Below, in pieces: positions 1-10,194 of a stretch of DNA of 64,000 nucleotides. The first letter of the stretch is position 1, and each line of letters starts with the position of its first letter. Position numbers and translations under genes: made by a program. This DNA is from Luminiphilus sp051201685 (lineage in GTDB: Bacteria; Pseudomonadota; Gammaproteobacteria; Pseudomonadales; Halieaceae), in assembly GCF_051201685.1 (NCBI RefSeq), contig NZ_CP179213.1:3100001-3164000 (forward strand), read 5' to 3'. The notes under the pieces were generated by a model. That model had not been told where the DNA came from, made no database searches, and saw only the letters and a program-made list of their open reading frames with translations.

Positions 1-1145
1 TCGAGCACCACGCTGTTCGCCCTGTCGCCAATGGCATGGGTATTGATTTGCCAGCCATTAACCCGGGAGCGCTCCATGAGCGTGGCCAACCGGTCGGCAT
101 CTGCTGTTTGCAAACCCACGGTAGTTGGGTCGTCAGAATAAGGCTCATGCAACCAGGCCGTTCTCGATCCCAAGGCGCCATCCATAACCACCTTGAAGGC
201 ATTAAGGGTTAAGCGGTTATCTTCCGAGGCAACAACGGGGGCTGTGTTGAGCCAGTGCTCGGTCAAATCTGGATCGCTGGCGCTGATCATGGAAAAAAGG
301 CGAATCTTTAAACGCTGGTCCCCATCGACGATCTGCTGAGCTTCAACCTCGACAGCATCAATACCGGCATCATGGAAGCTAGTGATCCCCTGCTTAATCG
401 CATGATCCTGAGCGGCTAGCAGCGCCCGGGTCGCTGACTCGGCGGTAAAAACCGTCAGGGGTGCTGCAAGAGCCATTGCAGTTTCATGCAAAATACCCGT
501 TGGCATTCCCCGGGTGTCTTTAACCACTACCCCGCCTTCTGGGGCAGTCGTGAGCTTGTTGATTCCCAAAACCGACATGGCCTTAGCATTAAGCATTAGA
601 GTGTGGCCGTTTGCATGCTCAAGCACCACAGGGTGATTGGGACTGACTTCCGATAATCCACGATGGGTTGGAAAGCCATCGACAGTCAGTGACGGGGCTT
701 TAGACCATTTACTTTGGTGCCACCCCCGGCCCAAGATGACTTCATTGTCTGGCGTCTTTGCTGTCGCTTGTGCCACCTGATCAACCATACCGGTGAAAGT
801 TTTTGGCGTAGATAAATCAAGACTTATCAATGCTCGACCGAGTGAGGCAAAGTGACCATGGCCCTCAACAAAGCCGGGGTAGGCAATATCTGACCCCAAG
901 TCTCTAATGCGACTCGCGTTGGGGGCATGAGCTAAGGCTTCTTCCTTACTGCCAACAAAACTGAATTTCCCCGCGTCTATCACCACCGCTTCAACCACAG
1001 GGTTAGCGTCCTCTGCGGTGTAAATTTTCCCCGTAATAATAACCGGGCCGGTTGAAGCCAACGCTGCCCATGGCAGCAGCACCAGCGATGCGGTGACACA
1101 GACAATGAGACTTAATAAGTTTGGCCAGATCCTTCGCGTCGACAT
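1..1145 (-). CDS. Exported amidohydrolase (YtcJ-like), 3' end outside window
   Basis: Metal-dependent amidohydrolase of the amidohydrolase-3/YtcJ type, read by translating the minus strand; it runs off the left edge, so about 381 codons are visible. It starts MSTRRIWPN, followed by a hydrophobic stretch ending near WAALAS (about residue 31), a signal peptide that sends it to the periplasm. Residues 96-98 are HGH in GFVEGHGHF, the metal-binding start of the barrel. NTHAIGDRAN near the edge is the usual later block of the family. These enzymes hydrolyse amide or cyclic amide bonds; the substrate cannot be told. It is divergent from the acyl-CoA ligase, with 235 bp between starts. The ATG at 1145 is the one that gives a good signal peptide. 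Confidence 0.85.
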   Translation of the reverse strand, partial: MSTRRIWPNLLSLIVCVTASLVLLPWAALASTGPVIITGKIYTAEDANPVVEAVVIDAGKFSFVGSKEEALAHAPNASRIRDLGSDIAYPGFVEGHGHFASLGRALISLDLSTPKTFTGMVDQVAQATAKTPDNEVILGRGWHQSKWSKAPSLTVDGFPTHRGLSEVSPNHPVVLEHANGHTLMLNAKAMSVLGINKLTTAPEGGVVVKDTRGMPTGILHETAMALAAPLTVFTAESATRALLAAQDHAIKQGITSFHDAGIDAVEVEAQQIVDGDQRLKIRLFSMISASDPDLTEHWLNTAPVVASEDNRLTLNAFKVVMDGALGSRTAWLHEPYSDDPTTVGLQTADADRLATLMERSRVNGWQINTHAIGDRANSVVL

Positions 1146-1272
1146 AAAAAATACACTCACCAGTAAGGGTTAAATTTAAGCTCGCGTATTAACGAGCCGT
1201 TGCTTTGCTGATTAATACGATAGTACAGCAGCTTCACTCAGGTTCGGCGTTGCCTCGCAGGCTCTTTACATG

Positions 1273-1284
1273 GTGACATGTCAC
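1273..1284. promoter_or_regulatory. 12-bp perfect palindrome, possible operator
   Basis: GTGACATGTCAC is a perfect palindrome about 100 bp upstream of the acyl-CoA ligase start, followed at once by another ACATGACATG stretch. Its core contains ACATGTC and GACATGT, the same 7-mers that form the outer arms of the large dyad at 16032-16071. A shared TetR-type repressor is a reasonable guess, not shown. Confidence 0.4.
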
Positions 1285-1380
1285 ATGACATGCTTTGCCA
1301 TACAGATATCCTATGATGACCTGCGCAGTGTGCCCGAGCACCCGTACAAACCAAACATCCTTGCTAGAGACGAGATCACT

Positions 1381-3024
1381 ATGCTGAAGTCGCACTTTTC
1401 CGCTATCTGGGAGTCAGTCGCTGATGCTGTGCCCGATCACATTGCACTGATTCAGGGTAAGCGCCGCATAACGTGGCGTGACTATGAAGGTCGTTCTGCA
1501 AAACTCGCCCAAGGACTGATGGAAGCGGGGCTAGGCAAACATGCCAAGGTGGGTATGTACCTATACAACTCGCCGGAGTATGCGGAAACCAATTTTGCCG
1601 CCTTAAAAATTGGCGGCGTACCGATCAATGTCAACTACCGGTATCTCGATGAGGAGCTGTTTTACCTCCTTGAGAATGCCGACGTTGAAGCTCTGGTGTT
1701 TCATCGGTCGCTGGGAAACAGGGTGACACGAATATGCCATCGGCTGCCCCAACTAAAAGTAATGATCTCTGTTGACGATGGCGCGCCAGAAGATGACTCA
1801 GAAGAACCGTCAGCGGCAATACCTTACGAAACCCTCATCGCCAAAAACTCCGGTGCGGCACGCATAACCCCTGAAGGGGATGAGATTTATATGTTTTACA
1901 CCGGTGGCACAACGGGTATGCCTAAGGGGGTCATGTACCCCGTAAAGGATTTCACCGAGTTTTTCATGCGCGGGTTCCCATCTATGATCGGAATTAGCCC
2001 CTTTGAGACTGCTGATCAAATGGCGGTGACGGCGAAACAACTGCTAGATTCAAACGCTGGCGTTGTCTCGATGTCAGGGCCACCACTAATGCACGGCACC
2101 GGCTCATGGCTGGGATTGATGTTTCCGCATATGTTAGGCGGTACATCCGTCATGCTCGAAAGTCGAGGATTAAAACCGGAGGAGGTTTGGGACGCAGTAG
2201 ACCAGCATAAAATTGCTCAACTGGTCATTGTCGGCGACGCCTTTGCTAAACCCCTGCTACGAGCATTGGAAGCAGAGCCTGATCGCTGGAACACTTCCAG
2301 CTTACGAATGATGATTTCATCCGGCGCCATGTTCACCACTCAAGTAAAACGCGATCTCATTGAGCACATTCCCGAACTCGCTATTGCCGATGTACTGGGT
2401 TCGACCGAAGGCGGCATGGGTCAATCGATCATGACCAAAGATACCCCCGCCAGTGAGACTGCAAAATTCCTGCTGCTGCCCACTTCAAAGGTGCTTTTAC
2501 CCGATGGCAGCCGTGAAGTAACACCAGGGTCTGGTGAAGTGGGAATGGTTGCCCAAAGTGGCATGGTGCCCCTGGGTTATTACAAAGATCCAAAAAAATC
2601 TGCGGGCACCTTCAAGGAGATCGATGGCAAGCGCTATGCATTCCCCGGTGACATGGCCACGGTTGCAGCCGACGGCAGCATAAACTTGCTGGGCCGAGGG
2701 TCGAACTGTATCAATACAGGGGGTGAAAAAGTCTTCCCCGAAGAGGTGGAGGAAGCCTTGAAGCTCCATGATGCGGTCGAGGATGCACTGGTCTTTGGAT
2801 TGGACGATGAGCGGTTTGGAAGCCGTGTGGCCGGTGTTGTTTCCCTGGAAAAAGCGAAGAGCGCAGCCGCTGAGGACATTGTCTCCGCAACCCGCGCGCT
2901 GCTGGCCAGTTACAAGTTGCCCAAAGAACTGATCGTGGTGCCCAAGGTACCTAGAGCACCCAATGGCAAGGCAGATTACAAAGCGGCGCAGCAGCTACTT
3001 ATGGACAGCAGAGGTGCCGAGTAG
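1381..3024 (+). CDS. Acyl-CoA synthetase (AMP-forming, FadD-like)
   Basis: Class I adenylate-forming enzyme, 547 residues: activates a carboxylic acid with ATP, then CoA. Seen: the AMP-binding loop TGGTTGMPKG at about residues 174-183, LGSTEGG near 340, and the C-terminal lysine region PRAPNGKADYK. The open frame reaches back to 1270, but the 37 extra residues do not resemble this family, which begins right at a sequence like MLKSHFSAIWESVADAVPDH, so I place the start at 1381. The longer frame would also run through the palindrome at 1273. It is divergent from the amidohydrolase. Substrate unknown; a medium-chain or branched acid is possible. Confidence 0.88.
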   Translation: MLKSHFSAIWESVADAVPDHIALIQGKRRITWRDYEGRSAKLAQGLMEAGLGKHAKVGMYLYNSPEYAETNFAALKIGGVPINVNYRYLDEELFYLLENADVEALVFHRSLGNRVTRICHRLPQLKVMISVDDGAPEDDSEEPSAAIPYETLIAKNSGAARITPEGDEIYMFYTGGTTGMPKGVMYPVKDFTEFFMRGFPSMIGISPFETADQMAVTAKQLLDSNAGVVSMSGPPLMHGTGSWLGLMFPHMLGGTSVMLESRGLKPEEVWDAVDQHKIAQLVIVGDAFAKPLLRALEAEPDRWNTSSLRMMISSGAMFTTQVKRDLIEHIPELAIADVLGSTEGGMGQSIMTKDTPASETAKFLLLPTSKVLLPDGSREVTPGSGEVGMVAQSGMVPLGYYKDPKKSAGTFKEIDGKRYAFPGDMATVAADGSINLLGRGSNCINTGGEKVFPEEVEEALKLHDAVEDALVFGLDDERFGSRVAGVVSLEKAKSAAAEDIVSATRALLASYKLPKELIVVPKVPRAPNGKADYKAAQQLLMDSRGAE

Positions 3025-3504
<480 letters not shown>

Positions 3505-5499
3505 ATGACGCGAACGACCTACTTGCTGCTGCTGTTCACAACCCTGTTCACACCCGCTGTTTTCGCTGAAGTCTTTGACGTAGATACCTACTTACGCATG
3601 CACGACGCCTCGGAAATTAGCGTGAGTCCCGATGGGAAGTTTGTTGCCTATACGCTTTACGAGAGAGACTTAGAGCAGGATCTTGTCACCACTTCAGTCT
3701 GGATGATTCCAACCGCCGGAGGCCCAGCCATTCCCATGACCGCGGGTAATGGCAACTCGTACACACCAAAGTGGAGCCCTGATAACCGTTTTTTATCGAT
3801 ACTCTCTGATCGCGGAGATCAACCGAGCCAAGTTTGGATGTTGGACCGTCGCGGTGGCGATGCGCAACCTTTAACCGATCTCAAACAAGGGGTAAGCAGC
3901 TACGAGTGGTCTCCAACAGGAAAACAGCTATTACTCGAGGTGAAGGACCCGACTCCGGCCGACTTAGACGAGGAACCCCGACCCAACCCCCGCCCCTACG
4001 TGATCGACCGGCTTCAGTTCAAAGAAGATTATGTCGGTTACCTCGACCGTTACCGATATCACTTATACGTCATTGACGTTGCCACCCAGCAAACTCGACA
4101 ACTCACGTTTGGTGACTTTGACGACAGCCAGCCTAGCTGGTCTCCCGATGGCAAACACATCGCGTTTGTCAGCAATCGCACCGAGCATCCAGACCGTAAC
4201 CGCAATACCGAGCTCTGGCTTTTAGACACAACTACAGACCAATCAGAGCCTCGGCAACTGACCTTTAACTCCTTTCAGGACGCTAGCCCCACTTGGAGTC
4301 CCGATGGTAAACACCTCGCATATACCACCGCCGCCTCAAAGGACCTTCCCATTTATGCAATTCCACAACTTGCGATTCTGAACATTGACTCCGGCGAGTC
4401 GCAGTTGGTGGCGTCACTATCTGAAGTGCAAGTCTTCAACCCTGTGTTTTCGGCAAATGGCAGCGACCTTCTCACGATCACTGAGTTTCAAGGTCAACAA
4501 CAGCTCGTGCGCATCGATTTCGATACCCATGAAATTGAAGTCGTGCTGGGCCAACAAGATGTTGTGAGCGATTTTGACGAGGCACCCGATGGCCAACTTT
4601 ATGCGCTTATCAACCGACCCCGGTATCCCGGGGAGATCTTTACGGTAAACAAGAAGGGCTCTTGGGTTCAGCTCAGTTCAGTGCACCAAACGTTACTCGC
4701 TGACATTGAATTTGGGGCCGTCGAAAAGCACGAATTTGAGAGCGAGCCAGGGGTAGCCATTGAGGCTTTCTATCTGTTTCCCCCCGGCTATCAAAAAGAA
4801 CATAGCTACCCTGCAGTGCTGCACATTCACGGCGGCCCACAGGCCCAGTGGGACTTTGGGTTCAATTACGAAGCGCAATTATTAGCCGCGCAGGGATACA
4901 TTGTCGTGATGCCTAATCCACGGGGGTCGTTTGGCTATGGTCAGAAGTTTGCAAGCGCCATCAACAAAGACTGGGGGGGGCCTGATTTTACTGACGTCAT
5001 GGCGGCAATGGACTTTGGCATCGACAAGGGTTGGATTGATTCAAAAGGCATGGCGGTTTACGGCTGGTCCTATGGCGGAATGTTGACGAATCATGTGATC
5101 ACAAAAACAAATCGCTTTGCGGCGGCCATCACCGGCGCAAGCGCAACTTTGTACGTTTCAAATTATGGGCATGATCAATACCAGCGTTGGTGGGAGGAGG
5201 AGCTGGGCTTTCCCTGGCTTGCCGAAAACAAAGACGCCTGGGATCGCATTTCCCCGTTTTATGCCCTCGAGCAGGTAACGACTCCCACATTAGCCGTGGG
5301 CGGCGAAGACGATTGGAACGTGCCCATCATTAACAGCGAGCAGCTTTACATCGTCCTTAAACGCAGAGGGGTGCCCGCGCGACTGGTGGTTTACCCCAAC
5401 GAGTATCACAGCCTGTCGGTGCCCTCTTATGAAAAACACCTTTACGAACAATATTTTAATTGGCTGGAAACTCACGTTCAGACCAGTCCCAAGCTATGA
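3505..5499 (+). CDS. Prolyl oligopeptidase family (S9) exported peptidase
   Basis: S9 family acylaminoacyl/dipeptidyl peptidase, 664 residues. N-terminal signal peptide (MTRTTYLLLLFTTLFTP...FAE). The first half is a beta-propeller with repeated WSPDGKHIAF-type blades; the second half is an alpha/beta hydrolase. The nucleophile is Ser522 in GWSYGG, the acid probably Asp602 or 603 in GGEDDWN, and the base His635 in NEYHSL. Likely cleaves small peptides in the periplasm. The open frame extends back to 3442, but the start at 3505 gives the signal peptide directly, so I prefer it; there is no strong ribosome site. A stem-loop follows at 5582. Confidence 0.9.
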   Translation: MTRTTYLLLLFTTLFTPAVFAEVFDVDTYLRMHDASEISVSPDGKFVAYTLYERDLEQDLVTTSVWMIPTAGGPAIPMTAGNGNSYTPKWSPDNRFLSILSDRGDQPSQVWMLDRRGGDAQPLTDLKQGVSSYEWSPTGKQLLLEVKDPTPADLDEEPRPNPRPYVIDRLQFKEDYVGYLDRYRYHLYVIDVATQQTRQLTFGDFDDSQPSWSPDGKHIAFVSNRTEHPDRNRNTELWLLDTTTDQSEPRQLTFNSFQDASPTWSPDGKHLAYTTAASKDLPIYAIPQLAILNIDSGESQLVASLSEVQVFNPVFSANGSDLLTITEFQGQQQLVRIDFDTHEIEVVLGQQDVVSDFDEAPDGQLYALINRPRYPGEIFTVNKKGSWVQLSSVHQTLLADIEFGAVEKHEFESEPGVAIEAFYLFPPGYQKEHSYPAVLHIHGGPQAQWDFGFNYEAQLLAAQGYIVVMPNPRGSFGYGQKFASAINKDWGGPDFTDVMAAMDFGIDKGWIDSKGMAVYGWSYGGMLTNHVITKTNRFAAAITGASATLYVSNYGHDQYQRWWEEELGFPWLAENKDAWDRISPFYALEQVTTPTLAVGGEDDWNVPIINSEQLYIVLKRRGVPARLVVYPNEYHSLSVPSYEKHLYEQYFNWLETHVQTSPKL

Positions 5500-5581
5500 G
5501 CAAGTAGAGCAAACAATAGGAAGCGTATAGGGCAAAAAGCCCGAGGCGTGTATCAGCGAGAACGCGCATCGTGTTTAAAAC

Positions 5582-5604
5582 CGGCTGAGCTTCAGCCGAT
5601 TTTT
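5582..5604. terminator. Stem-loop terminator between convergent genes
   Basis: CGGCTGA, GCT loop, TCAGCCG (5582-5598), then ATTTTT on the plus strand; read on the minus strand the stem is followed by GTTTT. It can therefore stop both the S9 peptidase transcript and the convergent antiporter transcript. Confidence 0.75.
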
Positions 5605-5617
5605 CTCGACCACTGAG

Positions 5618-6961
5618 TCAGCTAAAGACCGCAGTCGCCAGAAACAAAAGAGACGCAGCCACAGCGCCTATAAGAGCATAAGGCAGCTGAGATATAGCGT
5701 GATCATAGGTTTTACAGCCAGCACCCTGAGCGCTAAGAATCGTTGAGTCCGAATAAAAGCAGGCATGGCTGCCAAAACAACTCGCCGATAACAGCGCCCC
5801 CACCATTAGGGGCGTGTTGACATCAAAAGCTTCTGCCAAGGGGAATACGACTGGCATGGCGATGGCGATAACACCCCAGTTCGACCCTGTGGTGTAGGCC
5901 ACAGCCGATATAGAAATAAAGATAAGTACGGGGAGCAGGGTCGCTGTCATATAGGGCTTAATGCCGGCAATGACATAATCTGTCAGACCAATAGCATTGT
6001 TGGCCTCCACAAAAACAAACAGCGCTAAGAGCATCGTTAAAACCGGAATCATGGATTTTAGCCCTTCAACGCAAGTATCAAAGAGCGCCGTTAAGGGCAT
6101 GATTCGAAGCACACCGTATTGGACGATGGTCACCATAATGCCAAGAATGACACCCCGTAACAGGTCTACCGAGGGCACCACGGTGAAAAACAATAAGGCC
6201 GCTATCGGCAGGAAAAACACACTCATCCTCGGGTTTTCTGAGGCCTCAACCGCCAAGGTCGTATCTTCGACAACGCCCAGGTCACCGGTTTCCTCTGCTC
6301 GAGCCTCGGCAGCCCTCATGGAACCCACCAGAGGTATCACACCCATAATGACCAAGGGCACGATAACCACCGCCAACAACGGGTAAAACATATAAGGAAT
6401 AGATTCAACAAACAGCGCTATACCTTGGCCGGAATCTGCCACGCCATTTTTTTCCAACAGACTCGCAAAGTAGACGCCCCAGCTGGATATAGGGATCAAA
6501 AGGCACATGGGCGCCGCCGTGGAGTCCACCACATAGGCCAGCATCTCTCGGGAGGTCTTAAATCGATCGGTCACCGACTTCATCGTGGCACCCACCGTTA
6601 AGGAGTTTAGGTAGTCGTCTAAAAAAATAACGAGACCCAACAGCCAAGTAGCCAGCAGGCTACTTCGCTTGCTTTGTAGTTTGGGCGTTAACCACTCACC
6701 AAAGGCATAGGCGCCGCCGCCCTTAACCAATAACCCAATGAAACTACCGTACAGACCACAAACCAACATCACCCAGGCCGTCGACTCGTCGGCAAGGACC
6801 TCGGTCGTCACCGTCGCCAAGCGGTCGGCAAACTGCCAGCCGTCCATGATCAGAAACGCTACGATGGCCCCAAATATCACCGACTCCAGGGTACGGTGAC
6901 TCCAAATGGCCAACACCAGCACCAGGGCTGTGGGTATTAAACTGACTGCTCCGTAATCCAC
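5618..6961 (-). CDS. nhaC: Na+/H+ antiporter, NhaC family
   Basis: Multi-pass inner-membrane protein of 447 residues with about ten to twelve hydrophobic segments. Typical NhaC-family stretches are LDDYLNSLTVG, CLLIPISSWGVYF, YTTGSNWGVIAIAMPVVFPLA and SCFGSHACFYSDSTILSAQGAGC. Proton-driven sodium export, or in some relatives amino or organic acid exchange. An in-frame TTG at 6964 is also open, but GTG at 6961 sits 5 nt after AAGGAG (6967-6972), the better spacing. Stands alone, convergent with the S9 peptidase. Confidence 0.85.
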   Translation of the reverse strand: MDYGAVSLIPTALVLVLAIWSHRTLESVIFGAIVAFLIMDGWQFADRLATVTTEVLADESTAWVMLVCGLYGSFIGLLVKGGGAYAFGEWLTPKLQSKRSSLLATWLLGLVIFLDDYLNSLTVGATMKSVTDRFKTSREMLAYVVDSTAAPMCLLIPISSWGVYFASLLEKNGVADSGQGIALFVESIPYMFYPLLAVVIVPLVIMGVIPLVGSMRAAEARAEETGDLGVVEDTTLAVEASENPRMSVFFLPIAALLFFTVVPSVDLLRGVILGIMVTIVQYGVLRIMPLTALFDTCVEGLKSMIPVLTMLLALFVFVEANNAIGLTDYVIAGIKPYMTATLLPVLIFISISAVAYTTGSNWGVIAIAMPVVFPLAEAFDVNTPLMVGALLSASCFGSHACFYSDSTILSAQGAGCKTYDHAISQLPYALIGAVAASLLFLATAVFS

Positions 6962-7122
6962 CAATGCTCCTTAGTACTAGCGCCCGCGACTTCGGTGGGG
7001 CATTACCACTATAACAGGGGCAGTCGCACTTCTTTTGACCCAGCTCTTAACGTAGCGCGGTTATGTATTTAGAGGACACCCCTGCCTGAAACGTTAGACC
7101 ACAGCCTACGCTGTACCGGCAT

Positions 7123-8556
7123 TCACACTTCAGGGGATTTATTCATCGTCATAGTTTGCCAGTTGGTGTATTCCATCAAACCGTGCAATGAATTTTCACA
7201 GCCTAGTCCCGACTGTTTGTGACCGCCAAAAGCCTGAAAGGGTGAATACTGGTGGACTTCATTAAGCCAGACGGTGCCCGCTTCGAGTTGACTTCCTATG
7301 CGCTCAACGGCCTGCTGATCTTTACCCCACACCGAAGCCCCTAAACCGTAGATTGTGTCGTTGGCACGGGCAATGACATCTGCCTCATCAGACCACTTGA
7401 GTAACGGCAATATTGGGCCGAAGGGCTCCTCACAAACGATGCGCGAATCATCGGGAGGGTTATCAACCAGAGATACCGGCACAAACCACCCAGCTGCAGA
7501 TTCGTCAATGTGGCCCCCAACAGCAAATTGATAACCCTGCGTGTGACAATCGGCAAAGTAGTCCTGAACTTTCCCATATTGCATAGAGTTTTGGATAGGA
7601 CCCAAGTCAGTATCGGCTTCTGCACCATCACCCACCTTAATCTGTTGCGTGATGAAATCGACGAGTGCATCTTTCACGTCGTCGTAAACATCTTCGTGGA
7701 TGTAGAGCCGCTTGGTGGAGTTGCAAAACTGTGCGTTGTTTTGGAAAGCCGCCCAGAACAGTTGGGGGGCTACGGTCTTGGCATCGACATCAGGCAGGAC
7801 AATAGCAGGGTCATTGCCCCCCAACTCAAGCGTGACACGCTTGATAGTTTCTGCCGCCGACTTCATTACGTGCCGTCCCGTCTCGGTGGAACCGGTAAAA
7901 GCTATTTTGTTGATGTCCGGGTGAGTTGTCATCCAGATACCCAGATCATCGCCCCCACTTACGGCGTTCATAACACCCGGTGGAAAAGCCTCCTGAGCAA
8001 GCTCAACGAGCTTCAGATCACACAGGGGCGTGTAGGGCGAAGGCTTGAGGATCATGGTGCATCCAGCCATCAGCGCCGGTGCAATTTTCCAAATCGCCAG
8101 CAATATAGGGAAGTTCCACGGCACAATCGCCCCGACAACGCCCACTGGGGTAAATCGCGTTACGACACGGCGGTCATCACCATCTTCAACAACCTCATCG
8201 GGAAGCCGCTGGGACGCCACTGCCCGCAGCCAATCAACCGAACCAAACACTTCCCATTCTGCTCCTGCTTTAGGCTTACCCTGCTCCCGAGTAAGCAGTG
8301 ACACAAATTCCTCAGCATGGGCCTCAATCAAACTGGCATAACGTTCAAGGGCCGCTTGTCTGCCCTCAGCCGGCGTTGCTGCCCAACCCTTAAGTGCCGC
8401 CCGCGCGAAGCCAACCGTTTGATCAAGCTGCTCCCGAGACGCATCCGGTACCTGAGCAAAAACAGCCCGGGTGGCGGGATTGTAAACAGGCTGGGTTTGT
8501 TCGGTGGTTACAGCATCGCCATTGATGCTCATCACAAAATTACTATCTACTTTCAT
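7123..8556 (-). CDS. NAD(P)-dependent aldehyde dehydrogenase
   Basis: Oxidises an aldehyde to its acid. Full length at 477 residues, with the family's catalytic set: Asn148 in PWNFP, Glu244 in VTLELGG, and the nucleophile Cys278 in QNNAQFCNST, a signature common in short-chain/medium-chain aldehyde dehydrogenases. Ribosome site GGAG 8 nt before the ATG. It is the last gene of the minus-strand run that starts near 15983, 23 bp after the CoA ligase stop. In this context it would take the aldehyde made by the flavoproteins and hand the acid to the CoA ligase. No signal peptide, so cytoplasmic. Confidence 0.92.
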   Translation of the reverse strand: MKVDSNFVMSINGDAVTTEQTQPVYNPATRAVFAQVPDASREQLDQTVGFARAALKGWAATPAEGRQAALERYASLIEAHAEEFVSLLTREQGKPKAGAEWEVFGSVDWLRAVASQRLPDEVVEDGDDRRVVTRFTPVGVVGAIVPWNFPILLAIWKIAPALMAGCTMILKPSPYTPLCDLKLVELAQEAFPPGVMNAVSGGDDLGIWMTTHPDINKIAFTGSTETGRHVMKSAAETIKRVTLELGGNDPAIVLPDVDAKTVAPQLFWAAFQNNAQFCNSTKRLYIHEDVYDDVKDALVDFITQQIKVGDGAEADTDLGPIQNSMQYGKVQDYFADCHTQGYQFAVGGHIDESAAGWFVPVSLVDNPPDDSRIVCEEPFGPILPLLKWSDEADVIARANDTIYGLGASVWGKDQQAVERIGSQLEAGTVWLNEVHQYSPFQAFGGHKQSGLGCENSLHGLMEYTNWQTMTMNKSPEV

Positions 8557-8579
8557 TGCAGGGTCTCCACATTCATAGC

Positions 8580-10100
8580 CTAGTCAAGCGTCTTCAGTTC
8601 ACGACGCATCACTTTGCCGGTACTGGTTTTCGGTAAATCATCGACAAATTGAACAGCCCGGGGCACCTTGTAGGCGGCCAGATGCTCGCGACAATAAGCA
8701 ATCAGGTTATCTGCGCTGGGGGTGGCACCAACCTTGGGCACGATATAAGCCTTGGCCAACTCGCCTTTTTCTTCGTCAGGGATACTGCCCACTGCCACCA
8801 AAGCAACGTCGGGATGACCCGCCACCACCCGCTCAATCTCAGCGGGATAAACGTTATAGCCCGCGGTCAAAATCATGTCTTTTTTGCGATCGACTATGAA
8901 AATACAGCCATCTTCATCCATGGATGCGACATCGCCAGTATGCATCCATCCGTCCGGTTCAATCGTGTCCCGCGTGGCCTGATCGTTACCAAAGTAACCC
9001 TGCATAACGATACCGCCCTTGATCATTAACTCGCCGACCTCTCCCGCCAAAAGAGTCTTGCTGGCATCTTCGGTACTCGCAATTCTTGCTTCGGTATAGG
9101 GCAATGCCACACCGATGGAGCCGTGCTTCACGGGGCCATTTGCAGCGAAGGTACTGCCTAGCCCGCCCAACTCGGTCATGCCCCATAGCTCGATCAACGG
9201 GCAGCCAAATCGCTCTTCAACTTCTTCCATTTTGGGCTTGGGCATGGTCTGCCCGCCCACAGTGCAGCAACGCAAAGACGATAGGTCATAGTGGTCAAAC
9301 TCAGGGTGGTTGAGAAGAAACATGAACATGGTAGGAACACCTTCAAACAGGGTGGCCCTATGCTCTTGAATACTTTTTAGGATCGTCTGCTCTTCAAAAT
9401 TGGGGTGCAGCACCAAGGTCATGCCATTTTGAATAGCACCGCTCATGACAACATTGCCGTACACATGGGGACAAGGCAGCGCAGTGACTACGGTGTCGCT
9501 ATCACTACGCTGGTGCATCAGGGCGGTCATGGCCACGTTCAAAACAATACTGTGGTGTGACAGGCAGGCACCCTTGGGATGACCGGTGGTACCCGAGGTG
9601 TATCCAATCGTTGATAGACTATCAGCCTCGATTTCGGGTATTTGAAAAGCGTCGCTACCCGCAGCCAACAGCTCATTGAAAGACAGCATGCCACCGGGCA
9701 ACGCATCGTCGCCAAAGGCAATCAACTCCCTAACCTGAGAGTTTTCTTTGACGCTTTTCAGCGACAGCGCTTTTTCATAGGAAGCGATAACAATTGAAGC
9801 ACCGCAATCATTGGCAACAAACTCCACCTCAGTGGGCGTGAGCATGACATTGATGGGGTTGATAACGGCCCCGGTTTTGAGCGCTCCGTAGTAACTCACC
9901 ACCCACTCCCAACAGTTGCCGGAGTAGAGCGTGACCCGATCACCGGGTTGAATACCCAAGGTCATCAGGGCGTTAGCAAAACAATTGCTCAGCTTGTTCA
10001 GCTCATTGAAAGACAATGACCGGTCGGGTAACACCAGCGCGGTTTTATCACCAAATTTCTTGGCGGCTTCAGCAGGAATGTGGCCAATCGATGGAATCAA
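8580..10100 (-). CDS. Acyl-CoA ligase (AMP-forming)
   Basis: Class I adenylate-forming ligase, about 506 residues. Visible motifs: TIGYTSGTTGHPKG (AMP loop), ELWGMTELGG, MHTGDVASMDEDG, DRKKDMILTAGYNVYP and the C-terminal lysine in PKTSTGKVMRREL. Start choice: the frame opens at a TTG at 10130, but a TTG at 10100 lies 9 nt after GGAGGG, so I take 10100; the protein then begins with LIPSIGHIPAEAAKKFG as relatives do. It sits between the flavoprotein and the aldehyde dehydrogenase in one transcription unit and probably activates the acid product of the locus. Confidence 0.9.
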   Translation of the reverse strand: MIPSIGHIPAEAAKKFGDKTALVLPDRSLSFNELNKLSNCFANALMTLGIQPGDRVTLYSGNCWEWVVSYYGALKTGAVINPINVMLTPTEVEFVANDCGASIVIASYEKALSLKSVKENSQVRELIAFGDDALPGGMLSFNELLAAGSDAFQIPEIEADSLSTIGYTSGTTGHPKGACLSHHSIVLNVAMTALMHQRSDSDTVVTALPCPHVYGNVVMSGAIQNGMTLVLHPNFEEQTILKSIQEHRATLFEGVPTMFMFLLNHPEFDHYDLSSLRCCTVGGQTMPKPKMEEVEERFGCPLIELWGMTELGGLGSTFAANGPVKHGSIGVALPYTEARIASTEDASKTLLAGEVGELMIKGGIVMQGYFGNDQATRDTIEPDGWMHTGDVASMDEDGCIFIVDRKKDMILTAGYNVYPAEIERVVAGHPDVALVAVGSIPDEEKGELAKAYIVPKVGATPSADNLIAYCREHLAAYKVPRAVQFVDDLPKTSTGKVMRRELKTLD

Positions 10101-10194
10101 AATACCTACCCTCCGTAATAACCAACGCAAACACGCCCACTCGCGTTAGGACTTAAACGACAACCCAAGACGAGTTTGTGAAAACTCCCGGCCT

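Noticed and set aside
7510..8301. 263-codon plus-strand open frame opposite the aldehyde dehydrogenase
   Set aside because: It lies wholly within a well-supported gene on the other strand and shows no domain; a composition shadow.
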